Assembly (NCBI GenBank): GCA_022448085.1
Contig: JAKUTH010000009.1
Location: 1 to 61,976 of the forward strand
Origin: Pseudomonadales bacterium
Lineage (GTDB): Bacteria; Pseudomonadota; Gammaproteobacteria; Pseudomonadales; Azotimanducaceae
Length of the DNA: 61,976 nt
Direction: 5' to 3'
The notes under the pieces were generated by a model, which saw only the letters and a program-made list of their open reading frames with translations, made no database searches and had not been told where the DNA came from. This document shows positions 1 through 10,771 of this stretch, one piece after another. Numbering within the stretch: the stretch's first letter is position 1; each line of letters starts with the position of its first letter. Position numbers and translations under genes: made by a program.

Positions 1-450
1 GGCAAGATCAAGCCAGGAACCGGCCAACTCTACATGATCCGCGGGTTCGAAATTAAAACTGGTTTTGGCGCCCCACGCCCGTAGTTCAACGTTCTCGTCT
101 TCGCCCGATCCTATCGGTACACTCGGATCCGGAACGTTAGGAATTTCTAAAAGAAAATCGCGTGCGCGTTCTTGAACCTGATCGAAGTCCTTTTTTGCGG
201 CCTCCAAACGCCCTCCAAGGTCACCGACGTCCGCAACCAGCGTCGAGACGTCGTCACCACCAGCCTTCGCTTTTCCAATCGTCTTGGACACCGTATTTCG
301 CTGGTTTTGGAGCGTCTCGGTTTCCGATTGCAGGCGTTTTCGCTCTTCCTCAAGCGTCTGAAATAACTTTAAGTCAAGGTCAAACCCGCGCCGTTTGAGC
401 GCCTCCATGACTTCTTCCGGACGTTGTCGAAGCGTTTTTAAATCAAGCAT
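1..450 (-). CDS. serS: Seryl-tRNA synthetase, N-terminal part (gene runs off the window)
   Basis: This charges tRNA-Ser with serine in the cytoplasm. Only the first 150 codons are present, starting MLDLKTLRQRPEEV. They cover the family's N-terminal tRNA-binding coiled-coil arm (roughly residues 25-100, rich in E/K/L/Q) and the conserved IPNVPDPSVP segment that leads into the catalytic domain. Class II motifs 1-3 lie outside the window. The ATG at 450 directly abuts the stop codon of crcB, so it is probably the last gene of the minus-strand ftsK-lolA-rarA-crcB-serS run. Confidence 0.95.
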   Translation of the reverse strand, partial: MLDLKTLRQRPEEVMEALKRRGFDLDLKLFQTLEEERKRLQSETETLQNQRNTVSKTIGKAKAGGDDVSTLVADVGDLGGRLEAAKKDFDQVQERARDFLLEIPNVPDPSVPIGSGEDENVELRAWGAKTSFNFEPADHVELAGSWLDLA

Positions 451-846
451 CTAAGCACCCGCCACGTGCATACCAGCCTTCGCAGCCAACAAACAACCAG
501 CAACCGTTGCCACAATATAGGCGAGAGCCGTAAGACTCCGGCCCGCGTCGTATAAATGGACCGCATCGAGCGAAAAGGCAGAAAACGTCGTGAACGCGCC
601 AAGAACGCCGACCACGAGAAATGGTCTCCCGAACGACTCGAACCAGGATGTATCGCTCGCGCTTGCAACGATGGCACCGATGGCGAACGATCCAACCAGA
701 TTCACGAGTACCGTTCCCCAAACGTGACCACCCCACCACGCAACCAACGACACGACTGCATAGCGAAAAACGGCCCCGCAGGCGCCGCCAAACGCAATCG
801 CTATCAGCGTTCTAGTCACTGTCCTTGTCTCGAGCGTGTTCGTCAC
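451..846 (-). CDS. crcB: CrcB/Fluc fluoride ion channel
   Basis: A small membrane protein (131 aa) that exports fluoride as a dual-topology dimer. Four hydrophobic segments are visible, along with the family signature GAFTTFSAF (residues 83-91), the NLVGS motif near 49-53 and paired glycines near residue 20. Length is typical. The longest reading starts at a GTG at 846, overlapping the end of rarA by 35 bases. A second GTG at 819 would leave only an 8-base overlap and also precedes the first hydrophobic segment, so the start is uncertain. No fluoride riboswitch is possible directly upstream, because that DNA codes for rarA. Confidence 0.93.
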   Translation of the reverse strand: MTNTLETRTVTRTLIAIAFGGACGAVFRYAVVSLVAWWGGHVWGTVLVNLVGSFAIGAIVASASDTSWFESFGRPFLVVGVLGAFTTFSAFSLDAVHLYDAGRSLTALAYIVATVAGCLLAAKAGMHVAGA

Positions 847-2125
847 GGGCGCGGAGTGTAGTCATTCTTTCCCGAATTTTCTGTTCTAAGCCCCGATCCG
901 TTGGGAAATAAAATTGTTCTTCTTGCATCTCGTCCGGGAAGTACTTCTCGCCTGCGGCGTACGCGTCTTCCTCAGCGTGATCATAGCGATAGCCCTTGCC
1001 ATACCCAAGATCATCCATCAAACGCGTGGGCGCGTTCCGAAATCGTAATGGAACCTCATACGATGGATGCTCATTGACGTATTTTCGTGCCGCACCGTGT
1101 GCCGCATAGACCGCATTACTCTTGGGGACACTCGCTAAATAGACCACGGCTTGGGCGAGCGCGAGTTCCCCTTCAGGCGGTCCCAACCGGTGAAACGCTT
1201 CCCATGCATCGAGACAAATGGACAACGCGCGTGGATCCGCGTTGCCAATATCTTCGGATGCCATTCGGACCATGCGTCGCGCGACGTAGAGAGGATCACA
1301 ACCCCCATCAAGCATACGAGCAAACCAGTAGAGCGCGGCGTCAGGCGAACTCCCACGAACGGCTTTGTGAAGTGCGGATATCTGGTCGTAGAACACTTCG
1401 CCACCTTTATCAAACCGCCGGTAACTCTGACCCGTCGCCTCCGTGACGTCTTCGATCCCGATTTCATCCCGTGCAAGTTGCAAGGAGATTTCAAGCGTAT
1501 TGAGTGCTCGGCGAGCATCGCCATCCGCGTATCGACACAGAAATTCAACCGCGTCGTCGCTAATCTCGATCCCGTCCAATACATCCGAACATGCGCGCCG
1601 AACGATGTTCCGAATATCATCGAACTCTAGGGGTTTGAGCACGTATACGCGCGTTCGCGACAGCAGCGCCCCGTTCACTTCAAACGATGGATTCTCCGTC
1701 GTCGCCCCGATTAACGTAATGACCCCTTTCTCAACATGCGGTAGGAATGCATCCTGCTGTGCCTTGTTAAAACGATGCACTTCGTCCACAAAAAGAACCG
1801 TCTGTCGACTCGCGTGGAGTCCCGCGTCGTCTATCGCTCGTCGTACATCCTTAACGCCGGCAAGCACTGCGGATATAGAAATCCACCGAGCCCCCGCGGC
1901 TTCTACCAACAGTTTCGCCAAGGTCGTTTTCCCGGTTCCCGGAGGCCCCCAGAGAATCATTGAGTGAACGATCCCCGCCCCCGCCAACTCGGCGAGGGGT
2001 CGCCCAGCGCCCAGAAGGTGCCGTTGGCCCTCAAAATCTTTCAGATCAGACGGACGCATCCTTGCCGCCAATGGCATCGCCTGGTTTGCAGTTACGTCAC
2101 CCAGAGGGATCTCGGTCTGTGACAT
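812..2125 (-). CDS. rarA: Replication-associated recombination protein A (AAA+ ATPase)
   Basis: RarA/MgsA is a clamp-loader-like AAA+ ATPase that acts at stalled replication forks and SSB-coated gaps. The 437-aa protein has Walker A GPPGTGKT at about 60-67, Walker B FVDEVH at about 112-117, and a sensor-1 region with IGATTENPSF near 137-146. The C-terminal MgsA oligomerisation domain is intact, with a conserved GYGKGYRYDH stretch. The ATG at 2125 lies inside the end of lolA (29-base overlap), which suggests translational coupling within the ftsK-lolA-rarA operon. Length matches the family. Confidence 0.96.
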   Translation of the reverse strand: MSQTEIPLGDVTANQAMPLAARMRPSDLKDFEGQRHLLGAGRPLAELAGAGIVHSMILWGPPGTGKTTLAKLLVEAAGARWISISAVLAGVKDVRRAIDDAGLHASRQTVLFVDEVHRFNKAQQDAFLPHVEKGVITLIGATTENPSFEVNGALLSRTRVYVLKPLEFDDIRNIVRRACSDVLDGIEISDDAVEFLCRYADGDARRALNTLEISLQLARDEIGIEDVTEATGQSYRRFDKGGEVFYDQISALHKAVRGSSPDAALYWFARMLDGGCDPLYVARRMVRMASEDIGNADPRALSICLDAWEAFHRLGPPEGELALAQAVVYLASVPKSNAVYAAHGAARKYVNEHPSYEVPLRFRNAPTRLMDDLGYGKGYRYDHAEEDAYAAGEKYFPDEMQEEQFYFPTDRGLEQKIRERMTTLRARDEHARDKDSD

Positions 2126-2750
2126 CGCCTATCACGTCGGTGCCTTCGGGCACCACGATATCGAATTCGCTCAATTCTACCACTTGGTTCGCCTTTGGAT
2201 TGCGGAACAACACCTCGGTTTGATGCCCAAAGTGATCGACTACTTCGATTCGAATCATCACGCCCTCGAAAAAGTAAATCTGTAATCTCTGAAAGACCGA
2301 TGCTTTGCCGTTTGGCTCCAAAATATAGCCAATGCCTCGTGTTGTATCAGTGCTTGTCACATGCTGAACGCTGAACCCTGCAAGACTTTCCTCTGAGGCG
2401 TTCATCAGCAGGAGGGTAAATGCCGAGTCCGGGAGATCACCCAGATTCCTCACGGTCAGCTGTTCCAGATCCAAGTCGTGAACGTAGAGCGCATTACGTT
2501 TGGCGACCATCACCTGCGAAAAGGGCGCATCAATCTGCCACCGAAGCCCAAGGGTTCTCGAAAAGACGACCCGACCGACCTGTGTTTCGATCAATTCGCC
2601 TCGGGCGTCTCGGGTCAACTGTTCGAATTCGGCACTATAGGTCGGGACGCGGGCGAGCAGATCAATTAATTCTTTCGAAGCCGTGTTCTGCTCTTGTGAG
2701 AGCCCAGTCGATCCCAGCAAGAATAGCGCCAGCGCAACACTTAATTTCAA
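2097..2750 (-). CDS. lolA: Outer-membrane lipoprotein carrier protein LolA
   Basis: LolA is the periplasmic chaperone that takes lipoproteins from the LolCDE transporter to the outer membrane. The 217-aa product begins with a short hydrophobic signal peptide (about residues 1-18). A LolA beta-barrel pattern follows, including F-rich strands such as YSAEFEQL and LRWQIDAPFSQ. The reading starts at a TTG only 4 bases after the ftsK stop. No ATG fits the signal peptide. Its place between ftsK and rarA is conserved in many gammaproteobacteria. Identification rests on strand pattern and context, because LolA sequences are weakly conserved. Confidence 0.92.
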   Translation of the reverse strand: MKLSVALALFLLGSTGLSQEQNTASKELIDLLARVPTYSAEFEQLTRDARGELIETQVGRVVFSRTLGLRWQIDAPFSQVMVAKRNALYVHDLDLEQLTVRNLGDLPDSAFTLLLMNASEESLAGFSVQHVTSTDTTRGIGYILEPNGKASVFQRLQIYFFEGVMIRIEVVDHFGHQTEVLFRNPKANQVVELSEFDIVVPEGTDVIGDVTDRDPSG

Positions 2751-2754
2751 ACGA

Positions 2755-5034
2755 TTAGGCGTCTCGGTCTGGGACTAGAACTTCGCGACTGCCATTGCTG
2801 TTCATCGCTGATACCACCCCCGCGTTCTCCATGGCTTCAATCAATCGGGCGGCTCGGTTGTAACCGATTCGAAGTTTTCGCTGAACAGAAGAAATCGAAG
2901 CACGTCTGGACTCGAGCACGAAGGCAACCGCCTCGTCATAAAGCGGCTCATCGGATTCTGTGTCACCCGTCAAACTAATCTCACCAGCCACTGACCCGGT
3001 GCTCGGCGAAAGAACGTCGTCTAAGTAGTCGGGGTCTCCTCGTTCTTTCCAATCCGAAACAACGCCATGGACTTCATCGTCCGAGACGAATGCACCATGC
3101 ACGCGTATCGGTACCCCTGCGCCAGGCGGCAGGAATAACATATCGCCGTGGCCCAACAGTTGCTCTGCCCCTCCCTGGTCCAAGATGGTGCGCGAATCAA
3201 CTTTGCTCGACACTTGAAAGCTGATCCGTGTGGGTATGTTGGCCTTGATCAAGCCCGTTATCACATCGACGCTTGGGCGCTGCGTAGCCAGTATGAGGTG
3301 AATACCCGCGGCCCTCGCTTTCTGCGCGATTCGGGCGATCAGCTGTTCTACTTTCTTACCCACAAGCATGATCATGTCGGCGAATTCGTCAATGACCACC
3401 ACGATCAAAGGCAACTTCTCCAGAGGGCTGGCTGGTTCCAACGCGTCCTCGGACCAGAAGGGATCCAGGATCGGACGATTCAGTTTCTGTGCTTCCAGGA
3501 TCCGGCGGTTAAAACCAGCAAGATTCCGCACCCCTAAGGCCGCCATAAGTTGATAACGCCGATCCATTTCACGAATACACCAGTTGAGCGATTGAGACGC
3601 TTCCTTCATATCGGTGACCACGGGGGTCAAGAGATGTGGAATGCCTTCGTAAACGGCCAGCTCCAGCATTTTGGGATCGACCAAAATGAGACGTACCTCT
3701 TCGGGCGAAGCTTTGTAGAGCATGCTAAGCAACATCGCGTTGATGCCCACCGACTTACCGGATCCTGTAGTTCCGGCAACCAACAGGTGCGGCATTTTTC
3801 CTAAATCTGCGAGCACGGCGTCACCTGCAATATCCTTACCCAGCGCGAGGGTTAAAACGGACGAAGCGTCTTGATAGCTTTTCGATCCCAGGACGTCCTT
3901 CAGTCGGACGACTTCCCTGATTTCATTCGGGATCTCAATGCCCACTACCGACTTTCCTGGTATCACTTCGACAATTCGAACACTGATGACGGCCAGTGAC
4001 CGCGCGAGATCCTTTGCCAACGCGCTAATCTTGCTAACTTTGACACCCGCGGCGGGTTGGACTTCGAAGCGCGTGATTACGGGGCCAGGAAGAATCGAGA
4101 CCACTTCTGCTTCAACACCAAAATCCAGAAGCTTCAATTCCAGCTGTTTTCCCATCGCATCCAGAGCTTCGCTCGAATAACCGCCGAGCGATTCGGTCTC
4201 CTGATCATCAAGCAGATCGAGATCCGGCATCTCGTTTGAGGTTTTTAGATCGAATAATCGCCGTTGCGACACGGCTTTCGGTTTGGGAACGGGTTCAATT
4301 TTAGTCACCGACTTCCTAGCAGCGACCTTGGCCTTAGCAGCACTTTTTGTTCGCACACGAGCGACGGGGGCAGACCGATGTGTCGAAAATCTAGCGAGTT
4401 TCAATCGCTTTAAATAGTTAAATCCGCGGCCAAAGGTGCGACCGGATTCTTTCGCAATCCTCGCGCAAACGCGAATCCCACGATGAATCAACAGCCCCGT
4501 TTTCTCAACCAAATTTTTCCACGTAAACCCTAGCGTCAATTGCGTTCCGACGAGTACGCAGGCGAAAGCGATCAGCGTGAGTCCCAAACTCTTGAAGGCA
4601 TCTATCCCCAGTCGAAAAAGAGAATCGCCAACTGCACCACCTGCACCCGCGGGAAGTTCGGGTGGAGAACCCGCATGCAGTCTGAACAACAAACATGCAG
4701 AAGCAACTAGAGCGAAAAAGCCGAGAAACCGTATGCCCACGACAGTCCACGACCAGGGCAACCCGCGTGCCATCAAGAGTCGTCCGCCGGCAATTACGAG
4801 GCCGGCGACCAATAGATATGCGACCCAACCAAAGGCTAACAGCGCGAATTCCGCGATCCATGCCCCGCTGATCCCAACAAGGTTGCTTACCCGAAGATCA
4901 GTGCCGGCGTGACCCCAGCTTGGATCCAACGGCGAATAAGAGGCTATGGCCAAGAGGGCATAGACAGCAATCGCAGCGAGAAGTACGAATCCAATCTCGC
5001 GAAATGGCAGTGTGGGCGATGAGACCTCGGACAA
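2755..5034 (-). CDS. ftsK: DNA translocase FtsK
   Basis: FtsK pumps chromosome ends away from the division septum and activates XerCD recombination at dif. The 759-aa protein has four N-terminal membrane segments (about 13-33, 58-84, 97-117, 150-167). A short basic, Ala/Lys-rich linker (about 195-262) follows. The motor domain has Walker A GTTGSGKS at 421-428 and a Walker [11 protein letters not shown]. The C-terminal gamma winged-helix domain (about 690-759) reads KOPS. The linker is much shorter than in E. coli. The start is a TTG at 5034, supported by an AGGGGG Shine-Dalgarno 8 bases upstream. First gene of the minus-strand operon. Confidence 0.97.
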   Translation of the reverse strand: MSEVSSPTLPFREIGFVLLAAIAVYALLAIASYSPLDPSWGHAGTDLRVSNLVGISGAWIAEFALLAFGWVAYLLVAGLVIAGGRLLMARGLPWSWTVVGIRFLGFFALVASACLLFRLHAGSPPELPAGAGGAVGDSLFRLGIDAFKSLGLTLIAFACVLVGTQLTLGFTWKNLVEKTGLLIHRGIRVCARIAKESGRTFGRGFNYLKRLKLARFSTHRSAPVARVRTKSAAKAKVAARKSVTKIEPVPKPKAVSQRRLFDLKTSNEMPDLDLLDDQETESLGGYSSEALDAMGKQLELKLLDFGVEAEVVSILPGPVITRFEVQPAAGVKVSKISALAKDLARSLAVISVRIVEVIPGKSVVGIEIPNEIREVVRLKDVLGSKSYQDASSVLTLALGKDIAGDAVLADLGKMPHLLVAGTTGSGKSVGINAMLLSMLYKASPEEVRLILVDPKMLELAVYEGIPHLLTPVVTDMKEASQSLNWCIREMDRRYQLMAALGVRNLAGFNRRILEAQKLNRPILDPFWSEDALEPASPLEKLPLIVVVIDEFADMIMLVGKKVEQLIARIAQKARAAGIHLILATQRPSVDVITGLIKANIPTRISFQVSSKVDSRTILDQGGAEQLLGHGDMLFLPPGAGVPIRVHGAFVSDDEVHGVVSDWKERGDPDYLDDVLSPSTGSVAGEISLTGDTESDEPLYDEAVAFVLESRRASISSVQRKLRIGYNRAARLIEAMENAGVVSAMNSNGSREVLVPDRDA

Positions 5035-5221
5035 GGGTTATACCCCCTATGCACTAATCGACTTCAGTACCTAGGAAGCACATCTTACCCCTTTGAACCG
5101 AATTGAACAATTTACCTTTCAAATTCAGTCTCTTAGTGAAGATACCTAGACCACTTGTCCGGTCCCGTCCAGTCCACCGAATACTGTATTATTGAGGCCA
5201 CGGTCAAACTGTTGTTTATGT

Positions 5222-6483
<1,262 letters not shown>

Positions 6484-6504
6484 TGCGTTAAATCCTTTGC
6501 ACGC

Positions 6505-7215
6505 ATGACCTTCTCTGCCGCTGTTCCCGTGTTGACGTCTCCGAATACCCGACTGCCTGACCCTTGGAATAGTCCAGCGGATGGCCCCGTCGCAGTGGGC
6601 GGCGATCTAAGCTCCGATCGGTTAATCGAGGCTTATGAAAAAGGGATCTTTCCATGGTTTTCGGATGACGATGGCCCTGTGCTGTGGTGGTCACCAGACC
6701 CGAGAGCGATTCTGCTACTGGAGGACTTTAAACCGTCCAAAAGTCTCAGGAAGGTGATTCGAAAAGGGTACTTCCACTTAACCTTCGATCAAGCGTTTAG
6801 CGAGGTAGTCTCCGCTTGCGCGGAACCGCGACCAAACTCGACAGAGACGTGGATTACTCCGAATATGCAGCGGGCTTACATAGCACTTCACGAATTGGAG
6901 TTAGGACACTCTGTCGAGTGCTGGCGAGGAGAGGAGCTTGTTGGAGGACTTTACGGGATTTCTCTCGGCTCAATGTTTTTCGGTGAGTCCATGTTTTCGA
7001 AGGTTTCGAACGCTTCGAAGGTTGCGCTGGCAGGATTAGTTGACCACCTCAGTCGATGGAGCTTCACTCTCCTAGATTGTCAAATCATGAACCCACACCT
7101 ACGTTCCTTAGGTGCCATCGACATGCCGAGAAATCAGTTTCTTTCGCTGTTATTGGAAAACCGACGCCGCACAACCCGAATGGGTCCATGGGAGTACAGT
7201 ATCGAACACAATTAA
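6505..7215 (+). CDS. aat: Leucyl/phenylalanyl-tRNA-protein transferase
   Basis: Aat adds Leu or Phe from aminoacyl-tRNA to proteins with N-terminal Arg or Lys, making them ClpS/ClpAP substrates (N-end rule). The 236-aa product has the conserved GIFPWF motif at about 47-52, WWSPDPRAI soon after it, and the C-terminal CQIMNPHLRSLGA block. Length fits the family. The gene sits between trxB and infA, with clpA and clpS convergent just beyond, so the whole N-degron branch is clustered here. The partner transferase Ate/Bpt, often found next to aat, is not present. Confidence 0.96.
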   Translation: MTFSAAVPVLTSPNTRLPDPWNSPADGPVAVGGDLSSDRLIEAYEKGIFPWFSDDDGPVLWWSPDPRAILLLEDFKPSKSLRKVIRKGYFHLTFDQAFSEVVSACAEPRPNSTETWITPNMQRAYIALHELELGHSVECWRGEELVGGLYGISLGSMFFGESMFSKVSNASKVALAGLVDHLSRWSFTLLDCQIMNPHLRSLGAIDMPRNQFLSLLLENRRRTTRMGPWEYSIEHN

Positions 7216-7332
7216 GGCGCTCGCAAAATTAACAACAACCACGCGAGAATTTCTTGGCAGATCGACGTTGGTTATCGCTGGAGTGATCTAACCGGGCATG
7301 CTTAAATCTCGCCACGTTTACGAGGGGACTAG

Positions 7333-7551
7333 ATGGCAAAAGAAGAACAGATCGAAATGGACGGAACGGTCATCGATACGCTCCCGAACACCATGTTCAA
7401 GGTAGAGCTCGAAAATGGACACGTTGTTACCGCCCACATTTCCGGCAAAATGCGTAAAAACTACATACGGATTCTTACCGGCGACGTCGTCAAAGTCGAA
7501 CTAACTCCCTATGACCTTTCGAAGGGTCGAATAACGTTTCGAGAACGTTAA
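7333..7551 (+). CDS. infA: Translation initiation factor IF-1
   Basis: IF-1 is an OB-fold protein that occupies the ribosomal A site during initiation. The 72-aa sequence is close to full family consensus ([11 protein letters not shown] at the start, [13 protein letters not shown] in the middle, ending GRITFRER). A GAGGGG Shine-Dalgarno lies 5 bases before the ATG. It follows aat after a 117-base gap, which may hold its own promoter, and it converges on clpA. Confidence 0.98.
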   Translation: MAKEEQIEMDGTVIDTLPNTMFKVELENGHVVTAHISGKMRKNYIRILTGDVVKVELTPYDLSKGRITFRER

Positions 7552-7591
7552 CGGCATTCGCGTCACGGAAGCTTGCGGACCGTCGGAAGCT

Positions 7592-9865
7592 TCACGACTG
7601 AGTCGCAACAGTCCTCGATTCGATCTCAATAGCAATGTCTCCGTCTTCCACCGAGACATAGACAGTACCACCCGAATCGGCCAGCTCTCCAAACAGAATA
7701 TCCTCTGCCAGTCGGCTCTTAATTTTCTCATCGATGAGCCGTTGCATCGGTCGAGCACCCATCTTCTCATCGTAACCCTCGCGCGCGATCCACTCCCGCG
7801 CGGCATCGTCCACCTCTAGTTCAACTTTCTTGCGGTCTAGCTGTGCTTGAAGCTCGGTCAGGAATTTGTCAACGACGCTCTTGATCACCTCCATCGGCAG
7901 TCCATTAAATTGGATGATTCCATCCAACCGATTACGAAACTCCGGCGTGAACATTTTCTTGACGACTTCTAATGCATCGGTGGCGTGGTCTTGGTGAGTG
8001 AACCCGATGGATGCGCGACTTGCTTCCTGTGCACCCGCATTGGTTGTCATTACCAGAACGACATTCCGAAAGTCCGCATTTCGACCGTTGTTATCGGTCA
8101 ATGTTCCGTGATCCATGACTTGAAGCAAGAGATTAAAAACTTCTGGGTGTGCCTTCTCGACTTCGTCCAGCAGAACCACACTGTGGGGATGTTTTGTTAC
8201 CGCTTCCGTTAACAAACCTCCCTGATCAAAACCTACGTATCCCGGCGGAGCTCCGATGAGACGCGATACGGTGTGGCGCTCCATGTACTCGGACATGTCA
8301 AATCGCAACAGCTCAACGCCCATGACACGCGCTAATTGACGAGCGACTTCCGTTTTACCAACCCCGGTCGGACCAGAGAAAAGAAACGATCCAATCGGTT
8401 TTTCATCTGCCTTGAGCCCGGCACGCGATAACTTGATCGCGTTAGCCAACGTCTCGATGGCGCTGTCCTGTCCGAAAACTGCCATCTTCAATTTACTGTC
8501 CAAACCTTTCAATGCTGCTTTATCGGACGTTGTCACCTGACTTGACGGTATCCGTGCAATTTTCGCGACAACCTGCTCAACGTCCGGCGCTCCAATGGTC
8601 TTTTTGCGCCGACTAGCTGTCACCAGCTGCTGTGCGGCCCCAGCTTCATCAATGACGTCGATCGCTTTGTCCGGCATGAAACGGTCCGTTATGTAACGAT
8701 CGGCGAGTTCAGCGGCCACCCTTAGCGCGCGATCTGTATATCGCAATTGGTAATGATCCTCGAACCGCGATTTGAGTCCTTTCAGTATCTTGTACGTGTC
8801 ATCAACACCAGGCTCGGTTATATCGATCTTTTGAAAACGCCTCGACAGCGCTCTATCTTTGTCAAAAATTCCTCGATATTCCTGATAGGTGGTCGACCCC
8901 ATGCACCTCACGTCACCCGATGCAAGCAGTGGTTTCAACAGGTTAGACGCATCCATCACGCCACCAGAAGCGGCACCCGCTCCAATGATCATGTGTATTT
9001 CATCAATAAAGAGGATGGCGCCTTCTTCATCCTTCAGTTCCACCAAGAGTTGCTTGAAGCGCTTTTCAAAATCGCCTCGATATTTAGTACCTGCTAGCAA
9101 CGCGCCAAGATCTAAGCCGTAGACGTTGCTCTCCCCCACGACTTCGGGCACCTGGTGATCAACGATTCTCTTCGCCAAACCTTCAGCGATCGCAGTCTTG
9201 CCAACTCCAGACTCTCCCACCAACAAAGGGTTGTTCTTGCGACGGCGACAAAGAATCTGGATAACTCTTTCGACCTCGCTATCTCGACCCACTAGTGGGT
9301 CGATATGGCCGCGTCGCGCCATCTCGTTTAAGTTTGTTGCGAATGCTTGCAGCGCAGTTTGGGCAGGCTCCTCTTCGTTGGAATCTCCGCGTACGCCTTC
9401 TGGCTCTGTATCGCCTCCGCTATCACCCGCAACTTTAGATATGCCGTGCGCGACATAATTAACGATGTCAATGCGCGCGATTTGTTGTTGTTTTAGAAAA
9501 AATACCGACTGCGACTCCTGTTCATTAAAAATCGCGATGAGTACATTCGCCCCCGTCACTTCTGCTTGGCCGCTTGACTGAACGTGGAACAGTGCACGCT
9601 GAAGGACTCGCGTAAAACCTAGCGTCGGTTCCGTTTCGCGTTGAGCATCTCCAGCTGGAATCAAAGGTGTAGTCGTTTCGATAAATTCTTGCAAGTCCGA
9701 CTTGAGAGCATCCAAGTCCGCACCCACGTTCGTTAAAACTTCAATGGCTTTGGCGTTGTCAAGAAGGGCGAAAAGAAGGTGCTCGACCGTCATGAACTCA
9801 TGGCGTTTCGCGCGGGCATCCTTAAAGGCCTCGTTGAGCGTGACTTCTAGATCTTGGCTCAGCAT
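7592..9865 (-). CDS. clpA: ATP-dependent Clp protease ATP-binding subunit ClpA
   Basis: ClpA is a hexameric AAA+ unfoldase that feeds substrates into ClpP and uses ClpS as its N-end-rule adaptor. The 757-aa protein has an N-terminal Clp-N domain (about 1-145) and an acidic linker (150-170). D1 has Walker A GESGVGKT at 217-224, and D2 has Walker A GPTGVGKT near 497. An IGF tripeptide in D2 matches the ClpP-docking loop. Full length. Only 3 bases separate its ATG from the clpS stop, so clpS-clpA form one operon. Confidence 0.97.
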   Translation of the reverse strand: MLSQDLEVTLNEAFKDARAKRHEFMTVEHLLFALLDNAKAIEVLTNVGADLDALKSDLQEFIETTTPLIPAGDAQRETEPTLGFTRVLQRALFHVQSSGQAEVTGANVLIAIFNEQESQSVFFLKQQQIARIDIVNYVAHGISKVAGDSGGDTEPEGVRGDSNEEEPAQTALQAFATNLNEMARRGHIDPLVGRDSEVERVIQILCRRRKNNPLLVGESGVGKTAIAEGLAKRIVDHQVPEVVGESNVYGLDLGALLAGTKYRGDFEKRFKQLLVELKDEEGAILFIDEIHMIIGAGAASGGVMDASNLLKPLLASGDVRCMGSTTYQEYRGIFDKDRALSRRFQKIDITEPGVDDTYKILKGLKSRFEDHYQLRYTDRALRVAAELADRYITDRFMPDKAIDVIDEAGAAQQLVTASRRKKTIGAPDVEQVVAKIARIPSSQVTTSDKAALKGLDSKLKMAVFGQDSAIETLANAIKLSRAGLKADEKPIGSFLFSGPTGVGKTEVARQLARVMGVELLRFDMSEYMERHTVSRLIGAPPGYVGFDQGGLLTEAVTKHPHSVVLLDEVEKAHPEVFNLLLQVMDHGTLTDNNGRNADFRNVVLVMTTNAGAQEASRASIGFTHQDHATDALEVVKKMFTPEFRNRLDGIIQFNGLPMEVIKSVVDKFLTELQAQLDRKKVELEVDDAAREWIAREGYDEKMGARPMQRLIDEKIKSRLAEDILFGELADSGGTVYVSVEDGDIAIEIESRTVATQS

Positions 9866-9868
9866 GCG

Positions 9869-10201
9869 TCAGTCCGTCATTTCTATGGTCGACAATAAAG
9901 GATGCTGGTTTTCCTGGGCGTAATGATTAACTTGCTCCGACTTTGATTCAGCAACATCTCGCGGGAATATCCCACAAACCGCGCTCCCGCTCGTATGCAC
10001 CACCAGCATTATCTGCGTCGCTTTTTCTCGGTTCATCGCGAAAAACACTTCGAGTATATGTACCACAAACTCCATAGGCGTGAAGTCATCGTTAAGAAGA
10101 ATCACCTTGTACATGGGCGGGCGCTCTAGTTTAGGTTTCTCAGGAGCGGTCGCCAAGTCACCTTGTCGATCTTGTTCCCAGTCGCCGTCTTCATTACTCA
10201 T
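9869..10201 (-). CDS. clpS: ATP-dependent Clp protease adaptor ClpS
   Basis: ClpS binds N-degron residues and delivers substrates to ClpA. The 110-aa protein has a disordered acidic N-terminal tail (about 1-30), then the core with [16 protein letters not shown], where the NDD and M residues line the N-degron pocket. A conserved MLVVHTSG block follows. It lies immediately upstream of clpA and is divergent from the cold-shock gene, as in many gammaproteobacteria. Confidence 0.97.
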   Translation of the reverse strand: MSNEDGDWEQDRQGDLATAPEKPKLERPPMYKVILLNDDFTPMEFVVHILEVFFAMNREKATQIMLVVHTSGSAVCGIFPRDVAESKSEQVNHYAQENQHPLLSTIEMTD

Positions 10202-10470
10202 GAAGCTTCCAGGTCACAGCAAACAACGCCATTAAGTCCATCACTCGCAACGTATCGACCATAGTGCGAGAGTGCGAGAGGCCTACATCACGCGCCACTC
10301 AGTGTACAGCATTGGCCAAATCTTAAGAAGCGCTTGACACACCGCACGGCCTGTAACAGTGTTGAGCGATAGGCCGAAAAAGGACTTTTGTTTTGGCCGT
10401 CGCGACGTCCCTCGCGGACAAAGCGTACAGGTCGGAGCCGAAGTTATTCCCAGATTTAGGGGGAACGGGA

Positions 10471-10743
10471 ATGGCTCTGGGTAAAGTTAAGTGGTTTAAC
10501 AACGCCAAAGGCTACGGCTTCATCCTGCCGGAAAATGGAGGCGAAGACCTTTTTGCGCATTACTCCTCGGTAGAAATGGATGGCTATAAAACACTCCGGG
10601 CCGGCGATGACGTTGAATTTGAAATCGAGGAAGGTCCGAAAGGATCGCATGCAATTCAGATACGTTTGGCTGGTGAATCCACCGGTGCGCATTCGGAGGA
10701 CTCACCCGACGATGCTGATATTCAAGCGGACCCAGAGAACTAA
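10471..10743 (+). CDS. cspD: Cold-shock domain protein, CspD-like
   Basis: A 90-aa single-stranded nucleic-acid-binding protein of the CspA family. The cold-shock domain (about 1-68) shows RNP1 KGYGFI and an RNP2-like LFAHYS. The acidic C-terminal extension (about 69-90) is typical of CspD-type paralogues rather than CspA. The ATG at 10471 is preceded by a purine-rich GGGGGAACGGGA stretch serving as ribosome-binding site. The position divergent from clpS-clpA supports cspD (PAO1 has the same arrangement, from memory). The 5' region up to clpS is 269 bases. A good -35 match lies there at 10334, but no convincing -10 follows at normal spacing. Confidence 0.9.
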   Translation: MALGKVKWFNNAKGYGFILPENGGEDLFAHYSSVEMDGYKTLRAGDDVEFEIEEGPKGSHAIQIRLAGESTGAHSEDSPDDADIQADPEN

Positions 10744-10771
10744 ATACCTTCAGTCAACGAATTCCAGATAA

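Noticed and set aside
7566..7594. Possible terminator between infA and clpA
   Set aside because: GAAGCTT and AAGCTTC can form a 7-bp stem, but the loop is long, no T-run follows on either strand, and the second arm runs into the clpA stop codon.
10262..10281. Tandem repeat of GTGCGAGA
   Set aside because: Only two short copies between clpS and the cold-shock gene. Too short to assign a role.
10334..10360. Promoter for the cold-shock gene
   Set aside because: TTGACA at 10334 is perfect, but the only -10-like TAACAG follows at 14 bases; at 16-18 bases there is no match.
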